A stretch of DNA of 64,000 nucleotides. Source: Mortierella alpina. Taxonomy: Eukaryota; Mortierellomycota; Mortierellomycetes; Mortierellales; Mortierellaceae. The translations under genes and the position numbers were made by a program. Below the pieces are notes generated by a model that searched no databases, was not told the origin of the DNA, and saw only the letters and a list, made by a program, of their open reading frames with translations. Positions within the stretch are counted from its first letter, which is position 1; the number at the start of each line of letters is the position of its first letter. Where the stretch lies: positions 1,364,001 to 1,428,000 of the forward strand of contig JANATF010000010.1 of NCBI GenBank assembly GCA_029449245.1, written 5' to 3'. Positions 43,066 to 54,676 of this stretch are shown one piece after another.

Positions 43066-45165
43066 ATGGACCTGTTTCGCATGCTGGGAGGAGGTGCTCG
43101 CTTCGACAAGAAACGCTTTAAAGAGGATATCGAAGTATTCCAGGTAAGCTGCCCGACCCCAGACGACATTTGAGTGGCTGACCATGGACTCTAACGCTCC
43201 TTACTTCATTGCAATGTCCTCTCTAGCCAAAAGCTGCGTCCACAGGCCTAAATGCCGATGCTGAGGCAGCACTGGCCACTGAACTCGACTTTTTCAAGAA
43301 CAAAAAGCCTGCTGTCAAGAAGGCACCTGTCAAGAAGGAGAAGGCGTCAAAGAAGAACGACAGCGAAAGTGAGAGTGACGACGACGACGACGCCAGCGGC
43401 GAAAGCAGCGGAGAGGATCAAACACACGAGGGTGATGATGAATCAGGGGAAGAGGACAGCGACGAGAGCGGCAGTGAAGAGGATGAGCAGGAAGAAGACT
43501 CTATTGGATTTGAGAGCCAGGAGCAGCTGTCTTTGTTCCGCAGCCATTTGAAGATCAAGGTCTACGGAACCGACATTCCCAACCCCTTCAAGTCCTTTGA
43601 GGGCTTGGCTAAACAATACCAGCTAGAGCCATATCTCCAGCGCAACATTCTTGGCTCGGGATTCAAGAAGCCCACGCCTATTCAGATGCAGGCCATCCCT
43701 GTCATTCTTCACGGACGCGACATTATGGCCATGGCCCCCACAGGTTCAGGAAAGACGATGGCGTTTGTTCTCCCTATTTTGCACGATTTGAAGGGACCAG
43801 AGAAGGTTGGATACAGAGCAGTGATCATTTCACCCACCCGTGAATTGGCCACACAGGTAAGCACTTTGGATATTGCATATACATTGGCAGTGCAGCCATG
43901 AGATGTTATATTTGGTGTACTCAAAATTCCTTGCTTTTACTTTTTGACCACATCCAGATTTTCAACCAAATCAAGAAGCTCAGTGTCGGACGCAAGTTCA
44001 AGATCTGCATGCTGACCAAGGCTACAGCGGCTACTCAGGGACAGGCCCCCCATCTGCGCCAGAAATATGACATTTTGATCAGCACTCCACTCCGACTCGT
44101 CCATGCTATTCAGCAGGAAAAGATGGAACTTGGCCAAGTTCGCCATTTGATTTTGGATGAGGCTGATAAGCTACTGGAGCAAGGATTTTTGGAGCAGACA
44201 GACGAGATCTTTGCCGCCTGTTCGCACGCATCCCTTCAAAAGTCTCTCTTCAGTGCCACTCTGCCCTCGGGAGTGGAAGCCCTGGCGAGCACTTTCATGA
44301 GATCGCCCATCAGGATCGTCATTGGATCCAAGAACGCTGCCACAGAGACCATTACCCAGAAACTTGTCTACTGCGGTTCTGAGGAAGGAAAGCTGATCGC
44401 CATTCGTCAGTTGATTCAAGGTGGACTCAAGCCTCCAGTCTTGATCTTTGTCCAAAGTATTGAGCGTGCCAAAGAGCTTTTCCACGAGTTGATTTATGAC
44501 GGCATTCATGTGGATGTCATTCACTCTGAGCGCACCAAGGCTCAGCGTGATAAGATTGTCGAGAGTTTCCGTCAGGGCAAGGTATGGGTTCTGATTGCAA
44601 CCGAGCTGATGGCTCGTGGTGTGGATTTCAAGGGTGTGAACCTGGTCATCAACTACGATTTCCCTCAGACGGTCCAGTCTTATATCCATCGTATCGGTCG
44701 TACGGGTCGTGCTGGTCGCTCCGGTGAGGCCGTGACCTATTTCACAAACGAGGATCAGACCTACTTGAAGAGCATTGTTAACGTCATGCGGGAATCAGGA
44801 TGTGAAGTCGCAGACTGGATGTTGGCCATGAAGAAACCAAGGTATGAGCTCTTCACCCCTGCACATCACTGTTGATCAGCCGGCTTCCTGTTGCATGCGC
44901 AACATGATGAAAGGCGCGTTTGATCCTTCGTGTCTAACAAGAGCATGTCCATTTTATTTTTTATAGCAAAAACGAAAAGAAGAACTTGCGCCAGAGGCCA
45001 TTGGGTCGTAGCACGATCAACACCATGTCTTCATACGACAAGAAGAAGATTGCGCATAAGAGGGATATGATCGCCAACAGCAAGAAGAGGAAAGCTGGCG
45101 GCCATGGACCTGTAGCGAATGGCACGACGAGCAAGAAGAGCAAGGAGGATTCTTCAAAAGTATAG
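43066..45165 (+). CDS. ROK1: DEAD-box RNA helicase ROK1/DDX52
   Basis: Four exons: 43066-43143, 43227-43856, 43958-44841, 44967-45165, giving 596 aa. The N-terminus MDLFRMLGGGARFDKKRFK is a family signature. An acidic Ser/Asp/Glu stretch follows (about residues 60-115). Helicase motifs are complete: Q-motif (GFKKPTPIQMQAIP), I (APTGSGKT), Ia (PTRELATQ), II (LDEADKLLEQG), III (SAT), IV (LIFVQS), V (ARGVDF), VI (HRIGRTGRAGR). A Lys-rich C-terminal tail looks like a nucleolar signal. Family knowledge: Rok1 is a nucleolar ATPase needed for 18S rRNA processing and release of snR30-type snoRNA contacts in 40S assembly. Confidence 0.95.
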
Positions 45166-45396
45166 ATGGACATTCAGACACCACCCATTTCCGACCCCTT
45201 CTTTCTCTTTCTTTTCTATTTTTGCATATCGTCGCATTTCCTTTCAAACTCATGTCGCAAAATATATCTAATCCTCGAGCATCATCTTATTCATTCAAGC
45301 TAAACTTCTCAGTGGTGAGGATGATACAAATGCTGCGGACAAGTCTTTTTTATGGTCTAGTCTGTAATCTACAATGGGATATATATATTGAATTCT

Positions 45397-46272
45397 TTAC
45401 TGCTTGATGAACTTGGCCTGCAAGAACCTCCTGTCGATGCTGATATCCATGGCACGGTTGATAGTCTCCCTATGCACGTAGTCACACTCAACCGTAGTGA
45501 ATCCTTCCTTCTCAAACACACTCTGAATCTGCTCAATCGAGAAAAAGTGCGACAGCGTGCCATCCTGACGGACATACAGATTGGTGTCCAGCATAGACTG
45601 CCCAGGGTTGGAGCTGAACTTGACCTGTGCTGCATCATACACAGCATAGTCTCTGAAGCAAAGCATACCGCCTGACTTCAGAACCTCTTTGATATTCCTG
45701 ACAGCTGCTTCCAGCTTTTCGGCAGGGATGGCAGAAAGGACAAAGATGGACGACACAACATCCAGCGACCCTGCGGGGATCGTGTCGGTCAGGGGGTCCT
45801 TGGTCAAGTCACAGACAAAGGCCGAGCAACGGCCTTGTTTGTAGTCCTCATGCTGCTTCACCAGCTCGATCGCATGGGGAGCGAAATCACAGGCGTACAT
45901 GAACAACGTAGGGTTTCTCTCCAGAACTGGAAAGATAAAGTTGCCGACGCCGCAACCAACCTCCAGACAGCGCAGTTCCTGGTCGGCTTTGTAGACTGTA
46001 AATTCGCGCTCGATCCAGTGGCGGTCCTTGTAAAACCGAGTCTCGTTGCGCTTGTAGAATTTGTCCCAGTTCTTGGCGGCCTCGTTCTTGTACTTGTTGA
46101 CCCAGAAGGGCTTGATGGCCTTGTCCTTCTCGATGATCTGGCGAGCGTAGTCGAGCTTCTCAGGGGAGATGATGGAAGGCTCTAGTGGCTGAAGGAGCTT
46201 TGCCTGGCGAGCCTCGATGGGCGAGAGCTCTGTGGGGAGTTCTTGTTCCTGCTGCTGCTGCGGTTGCTCCAT
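45397..46272 (-). CDS. tRNA N3-methylcytidine methyltransferase (METTL2/METTL6/Trm140 family)
   Basis: Single exon, 291 aa. The Q-rich N-terminus is followed by the family block FWVNKYKNEAAKNWDKFYKR and HWIEREF. The SAM-binding motif I is CLEVGCGVGNFIFPVL, then YACDFAPHAIELVKQHEDY, motif IV VVSSIFVLSAIP and GGMLCFRDYAVYD. The end is RRFLQAKFIKQ. Family knowledge: these enzymes make 3-methylcytidine at position 32 of the anticodon loop of certain tRNAs. Length is nearer METTL6 than METTL2; sequence by eye does not settle tRNA-Ser versus tRNA-Thr/Arg specificity. The ATG at 46272 is the first in frame. The 3' end converges on ROK1 (231-bp gap). Confidence 0.92.
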   Translation of the reverse strand: MEQPQQQQEQELPTELSPIEARQAKLLQPLEPSIISPEKLDYARQIIEKDKAIKPFWVNKYKNEAAKNWDKFYKRNETRFYKDRHWIEREFTVYKADQELRCLEVGCGVGNFIFPVLERNPTLFMYACDFAPHAIELVKQHEDYKQGRCSAFVCDLTKDPLTDTIPAGSLDVVSSIFVLSAIPAEKLEAAVRNIKEVLKSGGMLCFRDYAVYDAAQVKFSSNPGQSMLDTNLYVRQDGTLSHFFSIEQIQSVFEKEGFTTVECDYVHRETINRAMDISIDRRFLQAKFIKQ

Positions 46273-46456
46273 GGTTGACTGTAGGTCCAAAGGTGTGTGC
46301 GCGAAGGCAACACTTTCGAATTAAATGTCAATAGTGACTGCCAATACTACTATTTCTTTTTTTTTTTTTGTCTACACACACGCACAACATCCTTCTTGCA
46401 TTCGTCTTTTTCGCTCGCACACACATCCGCCCCATTTACCTTCACATAATACCATC
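46273..46456. promoter_or_regulatory. Compact divergent promoter, m3C methyltransferase/MAK11, with T13 tract
   Basis: The start codons lie 184 bp apart. A T13 run (46357-46369) lies 87 bp before the MAK11 ATG, with CCAAT at 46341-46345 just upstream and a C/T- and CA-rich leader after it. The architecture closely resembles the HisRS/ROK1 promoter. Confidence 0.55.
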
Positions 46457-48220
46457 ATGGACAAGAAGCCTTTGAAAAGCGCATTGAAGAAGACCACGCC
46501 CGCTGCGCCTGCCGCAAACGGAGCTGCTAAACGCAAGCACGCCTCAACCGCCAGCACACCATCTACAAAGAACAACAGCAACGTCCACGTCAACAAGCGT
46601 GCCAAACCAGACACCAAGGCCAAGGGCAACAACAAGAACAGCAACAACTCAAAATCAACTGCCACTGCAAAGAATGCACCCAACAGCGCCAACAAAAAGA
46701 AGGGCGCTGCCGCCAAACCTCAGTCCACCCATGTGAAGAAAGGCTCCTCCGTTACTGCTGGCAGCACGCCCGCAAAAGCCCCTGTTAAGAAGGCTGTCGT
46801 CCCAAAACCCAAGAAGATTGAGGTCGTTCCCGAGGGTGCGACACTGGAGGACTTTAGAATTGTTGCAGGAACATACGAGAACATCTTGTATGGTCTTGAC
46901 GCCTACTGGAATGAGGTAAAGAAGGGGGAAAAGCGCAGCACGCTTGCTTTGCATCTTTGTGTGTCAAAAGATTTTCAATGCATGATTTTCCTAGCAACAA
47001 CAACTCCCCCCATATTGGCACTGTTATTAATACTTTCTCTCCTCTCGATGTTTGCTCGTAACTAGGATATGACTTTGAGACTGGCGCCTATTTTCATTTT
47101 TGCTGCGCATATCGGATGTATCAAGTCATTAGCGATCGGAGGAAACTTTTTGGCCTCGGGCAGCACAGATGAGAAGATCCAGCTCTATGATCTCAAGCGC
47201 AGAAAGGAATTGGGCGCACTTCTCCAGCATCAGGGAACGATTACATCCTTGACCTTCCACAACAAGACGCACATGCTTTCGGGATCAGACGATGGCAAGG
47301 TCTGTGTCTGGAGATCAAAGGATTGGGAGTGTCTCAAGATCATGAAGGGACATCAAGCCTCGGTGCACTCGATCGCCATTCACCCCTCTGGAAAAATCGC
47401 TCTCAGTGTCTCGGCCGATCACTCTGTGAGAGTGTGGAATCTGTTGTTGGGAAAGCAGGCTAGCATGACCAGACTGCAAGGTGAAGGACTAAAGGTGTGC
47501 TGGAACGTCAGCGGAACTGGATATTCGATCATGTTTGACCAGGAGGTCAGAACCTACGATATGGCTGTAAGTTCTCCTCCTAGACTACCGGGGATATATT
47601 ATGGGATTGAAGATGCTGTACGGTTCATGAGCCTTTGACTAATTACAACTCTCTTTGTGTCCTATGCATGGAAAACCATACAACAGACGGCCAAGTGCAT
47701 TCAAACCATCAAGCCAGCAAAGAAGACTCGCCTGAACACCATGACATACTACAAGGACGACTACCTGATTGTGGGCTGTGAAGACAAGATGGTGCGTGTA
47801 TTCAGCGCTACGACCGGTGAACTTGTCAAGACCTTGGTTGGACACGGTAACCGTATCAAGGATCTGGCTCTTGTATCTGTCCCATACACGCCCGAGGAAA
47901 CATCCAATAAGGAGTTTGTTGGTCGTGCTAGCACCAAGATTGTGGATGTCTTGACCAGTGTGTCCTCGGATGGCACCATTCTTTGCTGGAACTTGGAGGA
48001 GGTTACCGTGCCTGCTGCGACCCCTGAGGAGATCAACACGAAGAAGCATATTGGCGAGCACAAGACGGACATGAGAGTGACCTGCGTGTCGGTTCAGAAG
48101 GGTATCTGGAAGAATGTCAACGTTGGCACTGCTGCCGCTGGAGGTGAGAACGACGAGGATGAAGACAATGAGGAGGAGGTTGAGAGCGAGGCTGAAAGCG
48201 ACGAGGAGGAGGACGAGTAA
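46457..48220 (+). CDS. MAK11: MAK11/PAK1IP1-type WD40 ribosome-biogenesis protein
   Basis: Three exons: 46457-46915, 47066-47566, 47687-48220, giving 497 aa, all phase 0. The first ~115 residues are a Lys/Ala/Asn/Thr-rich basic tail, probably nucleolar. The WD40 propeller begins FRIVAGTYENILYGLDAYWN and includes HIGCIKSLAIGGNFLASGST, GSDDGKVCVWRSKDWECL, HSIAIHPSGKIALSVSADHS and VSSDGTILCWNLEE. An acidic tail (EEEVESEAESDEEEDE) ends the protein. Family knowledge: Mak11 binds the GTP-free form of Rlp24 in pre-60S particles; the animal homologue PAK1IP1 is also nucleolar. The long basic N-terminus is an addition compared with yeast Mak11. Confidence 0.9.
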
Positions 48221-48682
48221 GGAGCTACGCGTTCACGCCTCAGAACGTGTCAACATATCCCCGCACACTCCGTTGACAGCACACCACCATGGACATGATC
48301 TCACGAAGATAATAGAAACACCTTTTGCATTTGAAACCCCCAGTCGTGTTGTGCAGAAACATCGTGTATGATTACGGTAGAGCCCGACTAAAGCTATTGA
48401 TAGGCTTGAGAGAGTAGTAACTGAGCCATTTACCAAGAGTCGTGCTACCATGCCAAACATCCAGACACGCCTCAACTTTTATCGTCACGATAGCAGTTTT
48501 GCTCCGAACATCCAACGCGATGAAAAAAAACCCGCGTTCACCAACAGCACACCGAACTTCAGTACGAGAGTTTTATAATGCGCTAGAACTAAACGAGTAA
48601 ACGAGAGTATATGTATGTGTCTAAAGAAGATCGGCATGCGTTTGGGTGGGGGGGGTTGTTTTCTAAGATGCAAGAGCTAATT

Positions 48683-49585
48683 TTACAAATCCTCCATGGC
48701 CTTCAAGGTCTCATCGAGCTCGTCCTTGATCTTTTGATGCTCAGCAGTCGTGTCCTCAAGCTTGGTCTCCAAAGTTTCGTTCTCCTTCTCGAGAGTCTTG
48801 ACTTTGCGTTCGAGATCCTCAGCCTTCAACTCCAGCTCACGGAGTCTATTCAGCGTGGAAAAAAAAAAGAAAGGCAATTTGTTAACATTTTTTGAATATC
48901 CATGGATCCCATGGTCAATCATGGACCTATCGATGATTCGCGGTGCATACTTTTTCTGGGATTCGCTGCCACCAGACTCAGCCTTCTCCAGCTGGGACTC
49001 GAGCAGGGCAATGCGGTTGTTGAGGGAGATGGCGTCCTGGTCCTTAGAAGAAACCTCGGCTTTGATAGCCTGGAGCTCCTTCTCGGTCTCCTCAGCCTTG
49101 GCGAGAGCATCATCGGCCTCAGAGCGGAGGTTGGCGATTTTCTATAGCAGATCAGCACGACGATAAGAAAGCAACGCGCACACATATCGTTAGAATCCTG
49201 GCCAAGTGGAGTAGCGTAGGCGAGGCACGGAGTAGGATGTCCGCATGTTGGCGATGTAATAACCCCTGGGTCACAACTATCATCGGCACCGCCACGACAC
49301 ACATGACCGACATGACCGTTGGTCACCTGGCAGGCCCTTTGAAATTATCCAAGAAAAAAAGGTCTTCAGGCGGGTCATCTGTGGAGAGTCTGCTTGTTCT
49401 TTTCAGTTCCATGGCATCTTGATGACCGTTCCTGAAATTGTATGCTCCAGCAGAGACAGTCTGCCATGAGTGCAAGAAGGCTGCTTCCAAGCAGAAGCAA
49501 CAAGTGCAGCACAGCAGCGTGGAATGACACCGAGAAGGCTATAAAGAACACCAAGAAGGACACTTACTTCCTTGAACTTGTCCAT
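48683..49585 (-). CDS. Tropomyosin, short fungal form
   Basis: Three minus-strand exons: 49585-49568 (18 nt), 49141-48951, 48845-48683, giving 123 aa of nearly uninterrupted coiled coil. The start MDKFKE|KIANLRSEADDA matches the fungal Cdc8/Tpm start MDKLREKI. The end DELDETLKAMEDL matches the family's conserved MEDL-type terminus. Family knowledge: fungal tropomyosins are usually 161 or 199 aa with four or five actin-spanning periods. This one has a single Gly-rich break (SGGSES) and about three periods. I searched both introns for a missing coiled-coil exon and saw none. Tropomyosin stabilises formin-made actin cables. Confidence 0.85.
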
Positions 49586-49870
49586 TGTTGTATGTATGAT
49601 GCGGGAAGGGAAGAGTGAATGACTATAAAAAGAACGTTGGAACCTATAAATGGATGCGAAAGTATTTCAATTGAAAATAGCTCGAATGTCGCCTAAAGTG
49701 CGTCACCGTAGACAAAATTCTACATGTACCTGATCATGGGAGCTCGCTTTTATTATTCACAATGCGCTCACGTAGCATTCGCTCTTCGTTCTCGACTTGC
49801 AGTGCTTTTTTTTATACAGGTACAGAGTGTGGTATGGGCAAGTTAACGAGTTGGGGGAGAGGTATAAATC

Positions 49871-51019
49871 CTACTTCCTCTTCCAGAGGGAGTGCGCGGC
49901 CGTAGGAGTCCAGTCCGGCTGGCTGCTGTGTCCCTGGAGGCAAACGTACTTGTCGCCATCATACTTGACCTTGTCGCCAGGAGAGTACGAACGTCCATGT
50001 CCATCCCACTTCTTCTTGCCTTTGTCCTTCTTGTGGTCGTCATCCGAGTCGGAGGAATCGCTATCACTGTGATTCTTCTTGTGCTTGTCCTTCTTGTCGT
50101 GCTTGTCCTTCCCATGCTGATCATCATGGTAGCCACCATGTCCTTGAGCATTACCACCCTGATGAAGAGGCTGCTGATGTTGCATAGGCTGCTGATGCTG
50201 CTGGGGCTGCTGCTGCTGGTGAGCAAAGTTGGCCCTGTCCTGCTCAAACTTCTTCTTCTCGAGCTCAAAGCGCTCACGCTCCTCCTGGGCCTGGCGCTCA
50301 GCCGCCTTCTTCGCCTCTTCCTCCTTCTTGTGGTCATTAACAAACTTGTTGGCCAACAAGCCAACGCCGACAGCGAGAAGTCCTCCTCCGACGGCCATGC
50401 CGACGTCTGAGGCAGTCTCTCTATTCTTGAGAGACTTGACGCGCTTCTGGTGGATTTCCGAGATATGTGAGGTTCCCTGGACAGGGTGACCAGCCTGGCC
50501 ACCCATGCCAGTATTCTGACCAGGAACATTGTGGGCAGTCAAGGTGAGGTTGACCTCACCCTGTGGCTTGCCACTGGGTAAAAAGACGGGAAAGACGGCG
50601 TTCAAAGTTCCGCCAGGGGCATGGACAACCTGGTTGATGGGGATTGCAGCAAAGGCAATGACTGCATCGGCAGTAGCTTCCTGGTCCATAATCTCGATAA
50701 AGAGCTCGGGCTCGCCCGCAAGTGGGACGCTAAAGGACTGGTTCCAAGTGGGGGTCTTGCCGGCATCCTTGTGGACAAAGGTCTTTTGGAATGACTTTGG
50801 ATTGTTGGCATCGAGAGAGAACTGGAGGTAAGGGTCCTGCTTGCCCAGAGTCTACAATACAATCAGTCTACAGGTCAGTTCCCTTGACCTCTTGGCAAAG
50901 AAAGCGGGCAATGGCGAAGGAGTGTCTTCGAGAGCGCTGCTTACCTCGACATCCAGCAAGTTCTGGGCGCCGTGGGCGATGATGACGAGGGTGGGACCTT
51001 GGCCTGGCTGGGAGATCAT
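49871..51019 (-). CDS. C2-domain protein A with low-complexity linker and C-terminal CBM5/12-like module
   Basis: Two exons, 51019-50945 and 50851-49871, giving 351 aa. The C2 fold covers residues 1-130: LVIIAHGAQNLLDVE|TLGKQD and TPTWNQSFSVPL, then IEIMDQEATADAV in place of the usual DDD loop. A Gly-rich hydrophobic segment (GMAVGGGLLAVGVGLLA) lies at about 176-192. A charged coiled stretch (EEEAKKAAERQAQEERERFE), a Q/H/P region and a K/D/S region (DSDSSDSDDD) follow. The last ~40 residues resemble a carbohydrate-binding module of family 5/12: GDKVKYDGDKYVCLQGHSSQ, then W, P and a final LW. That module binds chitin in other proteins. There is no signal peptide. It is the outermost and most elaborated of four tandem paralogues (49.9-57.2 kb). 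A TATATAAA lies 122 bp upstream. Confidence 0.82.
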
Positions 51020-53499
51020 GTTCAGATGAGGCACACGCGTTGTGATCTGGGAGAGTGGATGCTGAAGTGGAAGCGAAGAAGCTGTGAAGGGTGGAAGGAG
51101 GAAAGAGAGGATGTGTGTGGGAAAAGGGTGGCCTGATTGATTTATATACTCGACCCGACTCGCCTCGTCACTTGATCACGCAAAATGCAGCACACCTTCA
51201 CCGCCACGAAGAACAACAACGAAGAAATCCAAACAAGCCTTCTTCACTCGAAGAAGCATGGGCTGTGTGCGGCGATCCCAGTCCAAACGACACTCCACAA
51301 GATATTCATTATGCTCGCTCTTGGCTCCCAGCAGACAGATCGCCCCTGCCTGAATAAATTAATTATAGCGCGCCCGTCCTGATTGGCCCGTCTAAATGAC
51401 GCCCTGGGGTCCCCAAACTATCAAAAACGGTCCCTGGACAAATGACTCTCCCGAATTGCAACTCGTTCTTGACTGGAAGATGCTTGTCAATATGAAACGT
51501 GCGAACGATTACGAGAATCCATCGCATAAACCGCTTAAAGACCTCCTGGAAGCGACTCTGTTCAAACACGCCCAAACTCAGTAACGGATCAAATGCAGTC
51601 GAGCGAGTGCTGTCTCACTTCAACACGCGTGAAAGGGACAAATCTCATACCCTGTAGCAATGGAAACTAGTCTGTCTTCCGCATATCTACTTCCTGTAGC
51701 GGCCCCGCCAGCTGCGATACAAAGTAGTAGAGGTATCACAGCTAACTGCCTTTGGGGTCTTCGGTACCACAAGTTCATACCGCGATCTCACCCTCCAATC
51801 TACAATGCACTCAACCTCACCCTTGTTGGACTGAGAGAACATTCGTCCGTTGTAGCCTGACACCCGCTACCGACTCCACACTAACCCTCACAACATGAGA
51901 TACGGAAAACTTGATGCTCTTGGGAGATTGGAGACATACTCTCAATAATATACACAGGTATATAGATGGCGTGTCCAAGCCATGTTCTCCTTCAAGTTGC
52001 ATGCTATTACGAAGTGGTGGCGAAGAATACGACTCTACGTGTGCCACATCTACAGTACTCAATGATCAAGACAAGCAAACCGCTCATGAGGGACGCCGTC
52101 ACGCACGCAGTATAGACGGTGAACGCCTGATCGCGTTTTCATGTTGGCGTGGATGGTTCACGGGTGAGGCAGGAATGTCTTCGGTAGCACTTGATGCGAA
52201 AGAAACAAGGTCATGGCATACTATTTATTCCAACACGATTTCCACCGTGTTCGAATTGTACGCGAGGCACTACTTGACACGAGCATGTAACAGTCCCTCG
52301 CAAATCATCGTAATGAAGAACCAGATCCCCCCCACCCCGGTTACTCTCATATCGCCAAGGAGTCCTTCTCTCGCAGGAATCAGTGGACCAGCTGCCAAGG
52401 CTTTGATTAATGGCTGTTCCTGTTAAGATAGAGTGACATGATATGGTTCATGAATGGGCGCATCTTGTACAGGCTGCAGTAATTGAGTATTTTTCTCTCA
52501 CGTTCAGCCATACTTTGGGATGCTCAATCTAGACTTGCTGCATCATCTCGCAGTTCACCCATTTTTACGTATGTACGTCCAACGGGCCATTTTTAGAATC
52601 ACCTAAACCCGCTTTGGGCACTTTTACCCCTGTCCTTTGCTGTATTCTTTTTCGGCCCGCTTGCCTAGTACCTACCACAGCGAGCCCTGTTTATCGTACC
52701 GGGAATATCATTCCCCCTTCCCCCAGACACAAAACGGGTGCATGTTGAACACGTCTTTTGGTGTTTTGGGGCACTGCAACATGAACTGAATTGGACAGAC
52801 ATCCCCCTGCTGCCTACTTTATGGTTCGTAATGACATTGAGTACAGTACGGTATATGGTTGCTCGAATCCCAGTCTAATTCGTATTCGAGAACACGCTAT
52901 CGCAGAAACCCCAAACCCACTGCAAAGTGGGCTTCGGAACAATTGCACGCGCCTCCCCGTCGCAACTCAAAAAACCGCATGATGACTGGTCAAGCAAGGC
53001 ACTTGATTGCGCACCATTACTGCTTTAGCGACCCCCTTCCCCTTACTTCTCCTTCTCGTGTTAAAGCATGATGCAGTCGTAACGGTCTACTCTTTAGCGC
53101 GAGCTTTCGAGACCGTGCGAAAGATTTTTGCAGTCTGTCTCGTCAATACAACGGCATTCATGGACGAACCCACGAGAGTGTAAAAAAAGCAGTACAAGTG
53201 CCATTGAACGTTAAGGTTTGCATGAACCTGACTTGACGCGTATGTAAGCGCTTGAACCTCAAAGGGCAGGCTGGCAGAGGCATAGAGACATTGAGACAGA
53301 GACAAACAGACAGAAGAATAAAGGCACCATTGAGAAGAACGAGCAGACAATGTTTAGAAAATGGACAGGTGTTCGATGTAAGGTTCTTGTGCTATTTCTT
53401 TATTTACAAAGTGAAGATATCCCTGGCGGATAGCTTTGCGTTTTTTTTTTTTGTCGTGGAAGGGTACACTAGTGTAGAACGTATGTAATCTTTCCAAAT
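51020..53499. other. Intergenic region, 2.5 kb, inside the C2 array
   Basis: A TATATAAA box (minus strand, 51141-51148) lies upstream of C2-A. Otherwise I see no gene or repeat. The longest frame (51911-52426) has no recognisable feature and starts with a doubtful codon. I looked for a decayed C2 copy (GKNDPY, VHKAE, DDVGIDPPI) and saw none. Confidence 0.35.
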
Positions 53500-54180
53500 T
53501 TACAACTCCTTTTGGCCCTCAGCCTTGTTTCTGGCATCATGAACGGCCTTAGCACCAACCACAACACCAACGGCGGCTGCAAGCGTGGCAACATCACCAG
53601 CCTTTTCCAGTTTCTTCAATTTCTTGATACGCTCAAAGTGCTTGGCGTCGAGCTCGGACTTTCCGGGAACCTCGGGTGCAGAGACCTTGGGGACAGCCTG
53701 GCCAGAGAGAGAGACGACCAAGGTCAAGGAGATGGTTCCTCTCCCTTTGCCTTCTGCGGTGTACAGTGGGAACAGACCACGGAAAGGCTGGCCGACAGCG
53801 CTGGGGATTTGGCTCAAGGGAATGGAGGCGAAAGCAATTGGGGGGTCAACTCCCACGTCGTCATCAAGAATCTCCACAAAGAGGTTACGCTGCACATTGG
53901 CTGCGTAGTTTTCCAAGACCAGGGTCTCATCCCACTCGGCGTGCTTGCCGGCGTTCTTCTTAATGCTGGTCTTCTTGAAAGAGGCCTTGTCCTCATAGTT
54001 GAAGGCGAGCTGAACGTAGGGATCGTTCTTGCCAAAGTGCTGCGAAATGTCGTGGGAACAAATACGTGTTAGCTTTTCTTAGAGGTGGAGTTCAACGTTA
54101 GAGAGGGCGAGGAAGATACGAACCTCAACATCCTTGAGACCTTCGGCCTTGTGGACAAGAACGCTGAGTGAGTGGGTCAT
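53500..54180 (-). CDS. C2-domain protein B
   Basis: Two exons, 54180-54124 and 54039-53500, giving 198 aa. The C2 domain reads SLSVLVHKAEGLKDVE|HFGKN DPYVQLAF, with KNAGKHAEWDETL and ILDDDVGVDPPIAFASIPLS as the calcium-loop region. A hydrophobic Ala/Val/Gly segment (DVATLAAAVGVVVGAKAV) near residue 170 follows a basic stretch (RIKKLKKLEK). The end is EGQKEL. No signal peptide. Family knowledge: C2 domains bind phospholipids, often with calcium held by Asp side chains; the loop Asp of DDDV and the DPY aspartate are present. A TATAAG box lies about 105 bp upstream. Confidence 0.85.
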
Positions 54181-54676
54181 GATTGCTAGAAAAAAATTGA
54201 CTGGTTGGAGGAACGATATGGGAAGAGGTTGGGCTGAAGAGAAGGATAAAGAAACGGAAGAACGTATGCAATGAGTGCATGATACTTATACGCCTGGCAA
54301 AGAGGAAATGTGAGGCAAGCGAACGGGTCGCGGCATTCGACACACCAATGACGGCATACGGTCCTGGGTTCATTTTTGTCATGGTCTGGGCATAGAGTAC
54401 CAGCCATTTGATTTTACATCAAGTCACTCACTGTTCGCATTAAGTCCCGACGCGAAAGTCTTTGACCCACAACAAACAATCTCGCCTCACCCGCGCCAAA
54501 CCTCCAGAGCTCAGGAATGAAGCAAATAGCAAAGGCTTTTCTTGTTGGGACAACTTTCTTCGGGTGCTTTTATTTACAAACGGTGTCGTAGCTATACGAC
54601 AGTCTTTTTCTTTCATGTTCGCTCTTTGGCAGAGCCTGTAACTAATGTAGTACATGTACTTTACATATCCCTGTTT
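54181..54676. other. Intergenic region C2-B/C2-C
   Basis: This 496-bp spacer holds the C2-B promoter (minus-strand TATAAG at 54286-54290) and the 3' flank of C2-C. It contains no gene that I can support. Confidence 0.35.

Noticed and set aside
49142-49567. Missing coiled-coil exon inside tropomyosin intron 1
   Set aside because: All three minus-strand frames were read; none has heptad-type sequence flanked by splice sites.
51911-52426. 171-codon plus-strand frame in the C2-array spacer
   Set aside because: No domain, no signal peptide, unclear start codon and mixed composition. Treated as chance.
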